A stretch of 64,000 nt of DNA, taken from Lumbricus rubellus. Lineage: Eukaryota > Annelida > Clitellata > Crassiclitellata > Lumbricidae. Position 1 is the first letter of the stretch; every line of letters begins with the position of its first letter. The DNA lies in assembly GCA_945859605.1 (NCBI GenBank), contig OX243825.1, forward strand, positions 24,543,227 to 24,607,226, read 5' to 3'. The translations under genes were made by a program, and so were the position numbers. The notes under the pieces were generated by a model, which was not told the origin of the DNA, searched no databases, and saw only the letters and a list, made by a program, of their open reading frames with translations. Below are positions 11,337 to 24,000 of the stretch, in pieces.

Positions 11337-13477
11337 CACACACACACACACACATGAACACACATGAACAGTGATTGAACCAATTGTGATTACCCGAATA
11401 GGTTTCTTTTGTCTGAAATTGAAAGATACAATGTTGTTTGTGAGTGCGTGTTTGGGTGTTGTAATTTAGAAATGTAATATTTTGTGTATGGTCGTCGTGT
11501 TCTTGTAATTATCTTTAGGACATGTCCCATATGCTTAAGCGTTCGAGTACACAGAGGCATCGCATCATCATCATCATCATCTGTATTCAAAGAATTAGTT
11601 CTTCTGAAGTGGACATTCACCATGAACTGTGTTGCCTTCTTTAAATCCAACTCACCTTTAATCCATTTGAACAATGGATCTGGCATAACTTACCACGTAA
11701 TACCGTACCACATGTATAATTATATATACAAGCAACTACCATCCAAGTCACTGTGTCCAGAATATGCCAAATGATTTGTCATTAATACTCTGCACTTTAA
11801 ATGAATTTCTCCTTTCATTACTACATCTCAAAGTTGTTCAAAAATGTGACAAACCAACACAATTCCAAACGGTGCTACAGTTTGGTGATGATATGGCTGC
11901 TGTTGCTGTTTTTAAAATTTCAGGCAAATTTACTAACAGTTTTCATTGAGTTATGACACTTTTTCTTGGGATCTACTTTCATCAGTACACAGTGCAGAAC
12001 TGTAGATATGCATTATATGTAGGTACACATCTTTGTCTGGCATTGTACTTAAAGCAGGTTTTTCAAGACTGTAATGATACACTGTACTTTTTCCCAGAAC
12101 TTGCTTTTCGTACACGCTGGACAACGTTATAAGTTTCAAAGATTACATTGTGAGGCAAGTGACTGCATGAAAATAAGATTACAGGAATTTTCTACTTTTT
12201 TTTCTAATGAAGCGTTTTGGTCATCAAATAAACAGTTTTCGGGTGGTAGTTGTCATATTGAAGAAGGATCTCTGGATTTTTTCTGGCACATGGTAAAATA
12301 GACTGAAGATTATGCTCTAAATGAAAGTGCGTTTTTGTTTTACTTGGAATATTGAATATTCTTGATGATCGTGTCTAGATAGACATTGCTATTGCAGTGT
12401 TTTCCAAACATTTTGGCCACAGAATCATTCGCTTACTACTACTTTTCTAGCAGAACCCCAATCTCAACTAAAAAAATCGTGTTGAAACATAGATACATGC
12501 TAGTATACAGACCTAAGCACAATGTTTCAAGAATTTTTTTTCTAATCGTTTTGATATGAAAAATTAAAGTGCAGCATCAATTTCACTTATATCAAATAGC
12601 CATATGCATCAAATTCACTTATAACAAATAACCATATGCATCAAATTCACTTATAACAAATAGCCATACACATCAAATTCACATCCATGTCGTGTTTTGA
12701 GCTGCAGTTTCTCTATGCTTATTTTTGTCTTGAACACAATCCATTTCAATGTAATATAAGAAAAAAATCATTTGAGTTTCAACGTTGCAAGTTTCAACAA
12801 AAGCTCACAGAACCTAAGCTTATGCGACAGTTACTCAACTTATTGGTTAATTTTTGCACCAGCAAATTACAATAATTAAATTATTTCCTACACGATATAA
12901 ACCTAACTTGTGAGTACTTCTTAAACTTCGGTGCTCAGTCGTTTTCATACCTAAGTTTCGTCGAGATAGCGATAGCAAGATGCTGCATACCTGTTCAGAT
13001 TTGCAGATCTGACCATTTGCTCTCACCTACGCAGGTCCCTGCAGTGATGTCTATAAAAAGAAGCTGGATTGATAAATAGATGATGCTGAAAGTTCTGATG
13101 ATTGTTGAAAGTTCTGATGATTGTTGAAAGGATGAGGACAACAAACCACATAAGACGATTGACGACAATTTGAAACTTATACCACCATTTCCAATGATCA
13201 TCTTTGAAGCATTGCATTCTTGTAAATTTTCTCAATAAAATTCCATTCATGGAACCCTTGTGCTCATCATGTGGAACCCACTTTGAGAGACGCTATTGAA
13301 CTATGTGATAGTCGTGAAGATAGACATTGCATGAGTTGCTGGAGCCAGAGCAGATGTTGACTGAAGGCAGTTAAGATGGGAGGATCTTCCGAATTTCAGA
13401 CATTGTAGATATATGCATTATAATTATATACCGTAATCATATATTTTATATGCATATTTATCTATTTGTTATGATAC
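10428..13477. other. Intergenic, microsatellite-rich
   Basis: No gene is supported. It holds (GT)n at about 10663-10710, an ATAATATAATT-rich patch at 10918-10976, (CA)n at 11147-11162 and 11308-11370, and a 32-bp tandem repeat at 12575-12682 (starts near 12575, 12607, 12639; CATCAAATTCACTTATAACA plus 12 bases). Confidence 0.5.
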
Positions 13478-13660
13478 TAGGTGGGGTACCCGGAGTTGCT
13501 CAGGAAATTTGGGTTTTTTCCCCACCCCAGGTACAGGGATGAGGGCAGGGTAGTCCTGGTGAGTGGTGACACTCTCTCTATAAGGTTTGAGGTCAGCAAC
13601 TGTGAGACTGTTGGCATGCATTCTGGACATACATACATACATTCTTCTTTTCTAGATTAT
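13478..13660 (+). mobile_element. Truncated copy of the 'GTACCCGG' repeat family
   Basis: It starts TAGGTGGGGTACCCGG and ends GCATGCATTCTGGACATACA. The same start and end motifs bound the three copies in the centre of the giant element (27988-30190). Most of the middle is missing. The family is unclassified. Confidence 0.55.
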
Positions 13661-13744
13661 GATGTGCATAATAAAAAATACATTGAAAAGTAATTTTAGT
13701 TTATGTTACAGTTCTGTATGTATATATTGTTCACAGCAGGATAT

Positions 13745-13748
<4 letters not shown>

Positions 13749-13800
<52 letters not shown>

Positions 13801-13826
13801 CGTGCGATGTGTGTGTGTGTGTGTGC
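13749..13826. repeat. (GT)n microsatellite
   Basis: An almost pure dinucleotide run with a short GCGTGCGTGCGA interruption near 13797-13806. Confidence 0.95.
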
Positions 13827-14106
13827 AAAGTACTTAATATATAGTGTATCTGGCTACTGTACATACTGAAATACATGTGTATAATTAGCATTTTGTAAGG
13901 TACAGTCATGTAAAATTGGTGTAAATCTTCACAGCTTGCCTTACTTTCATGAAGGTTGTTGTGTAAATAAAGACGTGAGTCTGTTGCTGTGCTTTAAGAA
14001 ACAATGATTCTATTCTATGTGGAAGAAGTATGACACTGGCATATTGTTGTTATTGTTGGTTTAATATCCTTTCATTTAATATCCTCATATTTCAGCAAGA
14101 GCGACT

Positions 14107-14107
<1 letters not shown>

Positions 14108-14178
<71 letters not shown>
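14108..14178. repeat. (TGC)n / (CAG)n trinucleotide repeat, ~24 units
   Basis: An uninterrupted 71-bp run. Antisense frames read it as poly-Ser or poly-Gln, but no exon structure surrounds it. Confidence 0.95.
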
Positions 14179-14180
<2 letters not shown>

Positions 14181-14195
14181 TATCATGATGGTTCT

Positions 14196-14900
14196 GGGAC
14201 AATAGCTTCCCGGACCATAACTGCAGACAATATGCCTTCCGTACAATAACCCCAAGGCAATAACTCCTTCTTGCCAAGAAACTTGGATGTACATTAACCC
14301 CAATACTGACATCAATTATTATATAAATATGATATTAATGTATTTTATTCATACAGTTGATAATAATATTAATTTTTTGGACATATATATATCATTATTA
14401 GAGAATCATGCAACATCACAGTATGAAATTAAATGTGTTACAGAAAATGGTATTTAGTATAAATGAGGTTATTCAACTTAAAAATAAATGTTCTTAGCTA
14501 TTCCTCATTGATAGTCAAGAGCATTTCGCTCATCATTGTAGTTGCGAATGACGACCATCATCCATGCATTCGAGTCAGCATATACTTCTTCGTTGAAGGT
14601 TCTGATGAGTGATGAGCCAGACATTGTAACACTTAATCTCTTTGAATAAAAACATACAATGTCTGCTCTGTGTCCAATTATTTAATAATTATCTAAAAAT
14701 TAGTTTGCAATTATTAGTTCTTGATTTGTGGCAAGTCTTTACTGTCTCATACTTAGTTGTTTCTTAATTCTTTTATGACTATCTTTGCTGTATGTATTGC
14801 ATCAGTGCAGAGGGGGGGGGGTGAGATGTCCTTGGCATTGGGGTCTTTGTCCATGAGTGTGGGTTATTGTTCAGGGGTTATTGTCTTGTTGCCGGATGTG
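14196..14900. mobile_element. Possible MITE with inverted clusters of a GACAATAACCCC motif
   Basis: The left part (14196-14300) has several degenerate copies of GACAATAACCCC or ACAATAACCCC. The right part (14830-14900) has the same words inverted (GGGGTTATTGTC, GGGTTATTGTTC). The middle is AT-rich with no coding signal. Similar words recur at 18713-18830. Borders and target duplication were not found. Confidence 0.45.
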
Positions 14901-16106
14901 ATGAAGGTAATTATGGCGTATTGTTGGTGATGAACTTTTTTGTTTGTTAGTGCACCGTGCTAATGTTGTACAGATATATCGAGCTAGACATGATTAATTA
15001 TGACACAGTTTCTATGAGTGACATTGATCACTGACTTTGTAAAAGCAATTCCCTTCGACATAGCGATGAGAGAGCATTGCGATTGATGATAGGAGATGCA
15101 TCTTAATGCATCTTTTCGATAAGCAGAAGCAGAGGAATATTAAACTTAAAAAATATGTAATAATTAATATTTTTGTGAGATTTTGTTTAAATGAGCATAT
15201 GGCACAAATGAAGAACATCTAAAATTGCCTTTGAGGATGATTGCAATCTTAGTTTCTTCATCAACCCATTGGAATGATGATATGCTACAGCAGCTACATG
15301 AAATGATTGAATGAAATGACCTGTTGTCTTTTGTAAAAAATTCTGTTTCTAAACAATGTCCTGTGTGTGTGATTGGCTTGTCTTTCGATGGTACTTTTGA
15401 ATTGTAATGTGAATACAATGTAGCATTGAAGACTCGTGATTCTACCAGGTTTTGTCATTGCACCAAATCTGATCTAAAAAGGTGGAATTTGATTTCTAAA
15501 ATTACTTGAGGATAATAGAACCTCATTAAATGTTACAACTGCTTTTACACCTCCTTACAAAAAGTTAGGATGTGCAAACATTAATAGCAAAATCTTTCTC
15601 TATTCAGGGCACAATGGCACATCTCCATATCGTCTGTAGCAAGACCTTTCTCTATTCAGAGCACATTTCCATACCATCTGTATCCAAATCTTTCTCTATT
15701 CAGGGCACATCTCCATATCGTCTGTAGCAAGACCTTTCTCTATTCAGAGCACATCTCCATACCATCTGTATCCAAATCTTTCTCTATTCAGGGCACATCT
15801 TCATACCGTCTGTAGCAAGATCTTTCCACTCTTAGCCTACGTCTGTCGTCTAGTCATCTACTATTCGTCTGCATAATAATATTAGGTCCAACTCAATCAA
15901 TGCCTGTGGAGTGTGGACTTCGCAGTTATAGTTTGCCATAAAACAATTCAATGAATAATTATTGTAGTCAGGACATCCAGCCACAGCAGCTTCGTCATCC
16001 CTTCCAACTTCCAGCAGTGGACGACGTGTAACTCGTAAGCATACAACTTCGGCTTCGACCAGTTTTAGCGGCTGCTGCAAAACGTATAAATGTGTTCAGC
16101 CTTCTT
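14901..16106. other. Intergenic with a ~44-bp minisatellite
   Basis: From about 15590 to 15830 a unit containing TCTTTCTCTATTCAGGGCAC and TCCATATCGTCTGTAGCAAG alternates with a variant (CAGAGCACAT... CCATCTGTATCC), giving a dimeric period near 88 bp. The rest of the stretch shows nothing recognisable. Confidence 0.6.
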
Positions 16107-16670
16107 GTTAGATTGTATTGTATTGTATTGTGTCTGTAATTATTTATAAACCGCCTCTTACAGTGCACCCCAATCAGAGCCGCTCCCAAATGCAAAAGTC
16201 GCAGATAAAAGAAAGTAGTTCTAAGACGGCGAAAAGATGTGGAAGCCTACTTGGGTGTTAGGTTAGAGTAAGACCGGTGAATTGAAGTAAGAAGTTTGAT
16301 CTGGATTCGAGCAGTGAGGAGGAGCCTGTAATTAAAGGTGATCAAACAGCGGGATATTTGTCTGGCAGCTGCAGCATTTAGAACGGACTGGAGGGGGAGA
16401 CGAACTTTCGGGAGGCCGGCCAAGAGGGAGTTGTAGTAATCAATTCAGAAGCAGAAGTATACGGGTTATCGAGGTTAAAGACAGAAGATTGTCTCAGGTG
16501 AAAGTAATGCAGGGAGACGTATACCTGGGAGAGTAAGGTAAAAGACGGGAATCTCTCAGCAAGAAGGTCAAGCTTGAAAAGCTGTTGACGAGTGCGGCGT
16601 GCCATCAAATTATGGAGCATGCAGTTGAAGCAGTTCCATATAAAATTGAAAGAAAAAGAGATAATCAGCA
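16107..16670 (-). pseudogene. Degenerate CR1/L2-like LINE, C-terminal end of reverse transcriptase
   Basis: Read on the minus strand, the piece encodes, with frameshifts, DYYNSLLAGLPKVR and then LQSVLNAAA. These match the (L)DYCNSLLAGLP and LQ.VLNAAARL motifs downstream of the reverse-transcriptase core in CR1/L2-group elements. The same motifs occur in the better copy at 42135-42943. The minus-strand 3' end is a tail of ACAAT units (16107-16135) next to a CGCCTCT...TTTATAAA terminal sequence shared with other LINE/SINE tails here. Confidence 0.75.
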
Positions 16671-18273
16671 TTGCCACTCCTTGGGTTTTTTCCCAAGATC
16701 TTGGGTTTTCCGATCCGAACTTGGGAAATGGGGTTTTTTGTTTTTTTGGGGGGGGGGACAGTAATTCGACTTCAGATCATCATCGTCGTCTGATCAGTCG
16801 GCTTCGACACCGATGCACTATCCACTGCTGCAGTCGACACACAGACGACACTCGGCGATCTTCCTCATCCACCCGAAAAATTATCATCATCATCATCGCA
16901 TAAGATGCATAACATCTGAGAAGTCGGTTTTTTTTAGGGGGAGGGCCTGAGGGGATGGTTGGTCCCACCCTTTATATGCACGAACTCTACTACGGACAGC
17001 AGTCAGAGTCCAGCAGTCTTTTACTCTGATGGCCGGTAATACTGTCGGCCACTTGCAAGGAAGGACTTCAAGGGAGGGTAGGCCTAATAGCCATCGCGCA
17101 TCAGTGGCAACACACGCATGCGCACTCAAATTCAACGCAAAAAATGCCGCCGCCGTCGCTGCTGAAGTAACCGCTGAATTACGACCGTACGACCTTAATT
17201 AAACAGCCACAACCTGAGTGAGACTTTTCCTGTGTTTGTCCTCCCTCCACGCCTCCCTTTCTGCCGCCCACATCATCCCACATGATCTCTCTCTAGCCCT
17301 CCTTCCTCCTCCTCCTCTCTCCTCCTCCTCCTCCTCTCTCCTCCTACTCGTCCGTAGATGTACACCCGTCTGTGTGTCTGTCTGTGTGTGTGTGTCGGTT
17401 GCTCTGCGTTTCCCGCCTCAGACGGATACGCTACTTCACATCCGCTTGCAGAGGCTAACAGCGGACTGGTCCATGGCGCTTTAGCCCAAAGTCAAAGGGG
17501 CGTCAGGATAGTCGTTCCATGCATAAATTACTCGTTGCTTAGCTGCATTGTTGGCTGGCAGGCTTGCGGCTTATCGCTTCGCAATTATGATTTGGAAGCG
17601 CGCAGGTGGTTAATGCCGCAGCCACCGCCGCCGTGCCTATTGTAATCGACGGCATATAAATATATGTCATATAATTATAAGACCAGTGTTGCCATGGCTA
17701 CTGTCGTCGGGGGTCAAGGTCTCATAATTGCCGAATTATGAGGTGATGTACATTAAGTAGAATTAGACGTAAACTCGCTGACTGCTGCACGATCATGCCA
17801 CGATGGCATTGTAAATATAGCATCATACTATAGTGAATTATGATCTCGAACAGAATAGACTGACTAAAAATTATATATAATTATACAGATGCCTGCAGAC
17901 TATCTGTCTACATGCCTTCTTGTCCAACTGCCTGCCCAACTGCCTGCCAGACTGCCTGCCCGACTGCCTGCCCGACTGCCTGCCAGACTGCCTGCCTGAA
18001 TGCTGTGGTCTGTCTATCAGTCTGAATAATAATTATTATGTTCATGTGGTCATCATGTGTTTTTTGTTCTTCAGTAATCAGTACATACAGTATAAATGTT
18101 ATACAGTAAAAATGTACATTATTGTAGGCTACATGTAGGCTATAGTCAGTCTATCGCTCGCTCAATAGGTGACTGACTGAATGACACAGACATATTAGGC
18201 CTAACATAATAATAATAATCATAATAAATAGGCTAATTGATGTCATTTTGTCCGTCACACACCACATTCTCCG
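16671..18273. other. Intergenic, locally CpG-rich, low-complexity tracts
   Basis: Poly-G/poly-T patches lie near 16730-16760 and C/T-rich TCC runs at 17300-17350. The segment 17100-17640 is richer in CpG and holds an NRF1-like palindrome (ACGCATGCGCA near 17112), so a promoter is conceivable. No exon is recognised. A 12-bp repeat (CTGCCTGCCCGA-like) runs from about 17925 to 17998. Confidence 0.4.
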
Positions 18274-18536
<263 letters not shown>

Positions 18537-20589
18537 GAGGCAGACTCGATTAAACGCTGGTTTCTGGCTTATTTAAAAACTCCATGGAGTTTATAGTAAT
18601 TAAGAGATCATGAAATGAATTCTGTTCAGAATTATTATCGCAGACTCTTCCTTTAATAAAACTGTTATACTGTCGTCGGAGGTCAAACAGCACTGCAGCA
18701 GGATTGGTGTCGTACGTCAGTCTATGGACAATTACCCCTCCCAAGACAATAGCCTAACATCCCTCCCCGTGCCAATAACCCCCCCCCCTGACAAGTACGG
18801 TAATACCCCATGACAATAACCCCAGCTAGCTGAGAGACAACTGAGTGTTACAGAAAATGATGGGGGGGGGCACCACACGCAAGAATAAGAAAATATTTTA
18901 GGAAAAAATGGTATATCTTGACGAAATTTCGATCAAACGACTAAAAATGGTCTTCAGATTTTTCGATCGAAGATCCCACAAAATTTTCCGAACAGGGCCG
19001 TCACATAGGCCTATCTCAATCCGTGGGTCCCATATGGTGGTTGCGCGCAACTTGCGCCTATGCTGACAGTAGGCTAATGGCATTAGGCCTAAAGACCTTC
19101 TGCAAATAATCTTCTCAGCTAAACAGAAAACAAGGTCCATTGAGTTTTTTAATCCGGTAATTGTATCTTTTTTTCTGTGTGTTAATGTTAACTTAGTTCG
19201 GTGCTTACTGCTTACAGTGCAAAAAGAAATGCATGATCGCCCCTTTGTCGAAACTTCATAGACGTGAATTGAAAATATCATGATGCAACACCCATGAACC
19301 TTAACACCGAAATAAAACTTTCTCGTGGAACCGTGGAGTCGCTAGATGGAGAGTTAGTCACTAGAAGTCGAGTTAGTCGCTAGAGGGCGAGACTGCACGA
19401 TGACGACGACACAGTTCGTCAGTCGATCGATGAAAGTGGCGATAATTAATCACACGGATGATTGTTTTAAGAGAGACCAACATTCAGATCAACTTCAGAT
19501 CTCACGAGTCTATCATAGTTGAATGATGATGACGCACTGGCAACGAAGAACAGAATGAAGTGGATTCAAAAAAACTTGAAAGACGACGAATTCAATGTCG
19601 ACACAAGTATTCCACTCGCTAGAGGGCAGCAATGAAAAGGAAGCAGAGAAACTGTGAAAAGTGTATGGAAAAATTAATGTTCAGATGATTGTATTCACAA
19701 ATCACAATTAATTAATTTGGAAACGTGGTCGCCACTGGTCGGTCACCGTCAGTGATGCATAATTGCATATTGCATTGTATTGTACTTAATCGAATTATTA
19801 AGCGTCTCTAGTATAGGGTTCGTGAACCGTTCAGAGGCGCTCCCAGTGCGCAAAACCTCGCGAGAGAAGCAGGTGTTTTGAAAGAGATAAGGAAGAAGAG
19901 AGCCTGACATAGGCCTGCAGAAGTGTAGAGCGAACACAAGAAGAAAGCGTATTCAGAAGAGATGGGGAAAGTAATATCATCTAGCGATTAACCAGTTTCA
20001 ATAGAAAATGGGGTATGGTAGCCTACAAAAAGTGAGGAGGAAGAAAGAGACTTGAGGAAGTCAATGGGGAAGGGGTTAGGCCTATGCACAACGAGTCCAA
20101 AGCCTTCAAGTCAATGTGCTGTGCTGAAGTAGGTCCTATCTAAAAGGCTTAGCCTACTCAACCTAGCAATGAGAATTAATAACAGTAGCCTAGGCCTATA
20201 TTCGCCAGTAGTTATTTCGTTAGGCCTACGTGTCCGTTCGTCAGGGACGCCAAAATTTTGACGCTGAGCGCACAAAATAAAGGTGCTGCGTCCAACGAAG
20301 AGACGCCAATAAAAATATAGCCTACCGTGGGGTCCGTAGGCCTACATGTAGGCTATTACTATCTCAGCTAGTCTCAGCTTAGACCTATGCATTGGCCCTA
20401 TTTGTGTACACTGACCGTGCTGCGCCGTGGCTGCGCTGAGACTTTTAGGCCTATCTGTTGTTATCAGATAAGAAAGTAAAAGTAGCGTCTTTTGAGATAC
20501 GACCCTGCCTGAGAGCAGAGAACGAACGAAAAACGAGAAGCAACACCACACTAGAATAGCCAGTAAAAGTAGCCTAGTAACCTACTGCG
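18537..20589. other. Intergenic, rich in TAGGCCTA-like words; possible LINE tail
   Basis: At least nine AGGCCT palindromes, mostly as TAGGCCTA or TTAGGCCTA, lie between 18195 and 20450. At 18713-18830 are GACAATAACCCC-type words like those at 14196. At about 19758-19850 the sequence CAGAGGCGCTCCCAGTGCG next to TATTGTA repeats resembles the inverted LINE/SINE tail seen at 16107, 48137 and 58627. No coding exon was recognised. Confidence 0.45.
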
Positions 20590-21042
20590 GTTAATTTATG
20601 GGCGTGAAAAATGTCGCCGTAGCGACGGTAGATGAGTGAAAAGTAGCCCAAATGGCGCGCGAGTGCATTGAAAAATAGCCCAAAGTCGCGATATATGCTT
20701 TTCGCGACGACCTGTCGTCACTGGTATTTTGTTGCTGTGCACGTTGACACAACGAGTCAACGACTGCAGTCGACTGGTGTTTAGTAATCCACGATTATTA
20801 TTATATGTCTTCCTGGTTGTCAAGTGTTTAAACTAAACATTAAAAACAGCCTATGGTAGATCAGTTCCATTCAGAGCCAACTCTCTTTATTAGTTGCGAT
20901 TAATACTAATTAATACAAGAGATCGACAAGACACAATTAAGGCTGAATCGGGAAATCCTTAAAATATTTCCACTTCCACATCTGTGCGTCCCATTCGTCT
21001 GTTGCCGGTTGATTGATTTGCGTGTAATATAATAACAACATT
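20590..21042 (+). promoter_or_regulatory. Candidate promoter/5'UTR of the F-BAR gene
   Basis: About 270-450 bp before the exon 1 start codon is a CpG-dense patch (20597-20770) with ATGGCGCGCGAG, two GAAAA[GA]TAGCCCAAA repeats and short GTCGC/GCGAC inverted repeats, in otherwise AT-rich DNA. Placement by position only; no transcription start is visible. Confidence 0.4.
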
Positions 21043-21078
21043 ATGAGCCGAAGACCAACGTTTGCCGACTCGTTTTGG
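21043..21078 (+). CDS. PSTPIP-like: F-BAR gene exon 1 (start codon, 12 codons)
   Basis: The exon reads MSRRPTFADSFW and stops exactly before GTATGT (21079). PSTPIP proteins begin with a short segment ending F-x-x-x-FW just before the DF of the first helix, and the next exon begins GSDF in phase 0. The fit of motif, phase and donor makes this the best first coding exon despite 22 kb of intron. Confidence 0.85.
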
Positions 21079-24000
21079 GTATGTTCCGTTCTTATATGTA
21101 TTAGTTTGTGTACACGTAGGCAGTGACGGTAGGCTATGTATCAGAATGTTGCATTCTCAGGTTGCCTTCAAGAATGCCAGCGTGACTTGGGCTCCGCACG
21201 GTCGACCCAGCTCTCTACATTGTTTCAATATAAAATATGCAGATAATTCCCGATAGTGGATCTAACATTTGTTTTACATTACATTTCGTGTATATCACTA
21301 TACTTTATTATTACTTCTGGTAAACACGAAGACTGAGTCACCGTACTCCAAACAATATGGCCACCGTAGATGCGTGCATAACAGAGCGGCGCGACATGCG
21401 GCCTAATATTTCCGCGAAAATTAAAGGACGCTTCAATTTCAGCAGAATGACTGCACTAAACCCTAAAACTAACCCTAACCGACCCTCACGGCGCCTAACC
21501 TGAGCCCTAACCGACCCTCACGCTTTGCATGTTGAGATACATGTTGCGATGTCGTCGACCGGTCGCGTTCTAATTTTACGGCATTCGTTGGCAGCCATAT
21601 TGTTTGGAGTACCTCCGTCAAGTTGGTTTGATATTCACGTTGGATATTCAGACATTCGGTATGGACAGCCGAAGGTAAAATACGTATTGAAATATCATCA
21701 TATAACCGTACATCTGCATAAGATATTTTTACCAAAGCACCACCATTGAACAGTTATTGACCTAAGCAATCAGAAAATAATCTAAGACTGATTTTATCAG
21801 GTGGGTAAGTGGGTCAAATGTGGGTCCAAACACGGGGAAACACCATTTTCACACATATTCTCACTATATGTGTGACATTAATTTTTCTTTTTTCAGTTTT
21901 ACATTTTCTATGATGAGTTATCTACCTAGGCAATCAGAAAATAATCTTAGAATGATTTTATCAGGTGGGTAAGTGGGTCAAATGTGGGTCCAAACACGGG
22001 GAAACACCATTTTCACACATATTCTCACTATATGTGTCACATTAATTTTTCTTTTTTCAGTTTTACATTTTCTATGATGAGTTATCTACCTAGGCAATCA
22101 GAAAATAATCTTAGAATGATTTTATCAGGTGGGTAAGTGGGTCAAATGTGGGTCCAAACACAAGGAAACACCAATTTCACATTTTCTCAATACATGTGTC
22201 ACATTAATTTTTTTAATTTTGAGTTTTACATTTTCTATGATGAGTTATCTACCCAGGGAATCAGAAAATAATCTTAGGATGATTTTATCAGGTGGGTAAG
22301 TGGGTCAAATGGGGGTCCAAACACGGGGAAACACCATTTTCACACATATTCTCACTATATGTGTCACATTAATTTTTTTTCTTTCAGTTTTACATTTTCT
22401 ATGATGAGTTATCTACCTAGGCAATCAGAAAAAAATCTTAGAATGATTTTATCAGGTGGGTAAGTGGGTCAAATGTGGGTCCAAACACGAGGAAACACCA
22501 TTTTCACACATTATTCTCACTATATGTGTGACATTAATTTTTCTTTTTTCAGTTTTACATTTTCTATGATGAGTTATCTACATAGGCAATCAGAAAATAA
22601 TCTTAGAATGATTTTATCAGGTGGGTAAGTGGGTCAAATGGGGGTCCAAACACGGGGAAACACCATTTTCACACATATTCTCACTATATGTGTGACATTA
22701 ATTTTTCTTTTTTCAGTTTTACATTTTCTATGATGAGTTATCTACCTAGGCAATCAGAAAATAATCTTAGAATGATTTTATCAGGTGGGTAAGTGGGTCA
22801 AATGTGGGTCCAAACACGGAGAACACCAATTCACATATTTTCTCAATACATGTGTCACATTAATTTTTTTAAATTTGAGTTTTACATTTTCTATGATGAG
22901 TTATCTACCCAGGGAATCAGAAAATAATCTTAGGATGATTTTATCAGGTGGGTAAGTGGGTCAAATGTGGGTCCAAACACGGGGAAACACCAATTCACAT
23001 ATTTTCTCAATACATGTGTCACATTATTTTTTTTATTTTTGAGTTTTACATTTTCTATGATGAGTTATCTACCCAGGGAATCAGAAAATAATCTTAGGAT
23101 GATTTTATCAGGTGGGTAAGTGGGTCAAATGTGGGTCCAAACACGGGGAAACACCAATTCACATATTTTCTCAATACATGTGTCACATTATTTTTTTTAT
23201 TTTTGAGTTTTACATTTTCTATGATGAGTTATCTACCTAGGGAATCGGAAAATAATCTTAGAATGATTTTATCAGGTGGGTAAGTGGGTCAAATGTGGAT
23301 CCAAACACGGGGAAACACCAATTCACATATTTTCTCAATACATGTGTCACATTAATTTTTTTAATTTTGAGTTTTACATTTTCTATGATGAGTTATCTAC
23401 CTAGGCAATCAGAAAATAATCTTAGAATGATTTTATCAGGTGGGTAAGTGGGTCAAATGGGGGTCCAAACACGGGGAAACACCATTTTCACACATATTCT
23501 CACTATATGTGTGACATTAATTTTTCTTTTTTCAGTTTTACATTTTCTATGATGAGTTATCTACAAAGGCAATCAGAAAATAATCTTAGAATGATTTTAT
23601 CAGGTGGGTAAGTGGGTCAAATGGGGGTCCAAACACGGGGAAACACCATTTTCACACATATTCTCACTATATGTGTCACATTAATTTTTCTTTTTTCAGT
23701 TTTACATTTTCTATGATGAGTTATCTACCTAGGCAATCAGAAAATAATCTTAGAATGATTTTATCAGGTGGGTAAGTGGGTCAAATGTGGGTCCAAACAC
23801 GGGGAACACCAATTCACATATTTTCTCAATACATGTGTCACATTAATTTTTTTAATTTTGAGTTTTACATTTTCTATGATGAGTTATCTACCCAGGGAAT
23901 CAGAAAATAATCTTAGGATGATTTTATCAGGTGGGTAAGTGGGTCAAATGTGGGTCCAAACACGGGGAAACACCAATTCACATATTTTCTCAATACATGT

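Noticed and set aside
21455..21530. Interstitial telomere
   Set aside because: Only a few irregular CCCTAA words inside a 264-bp MITE with clear inverted ends.
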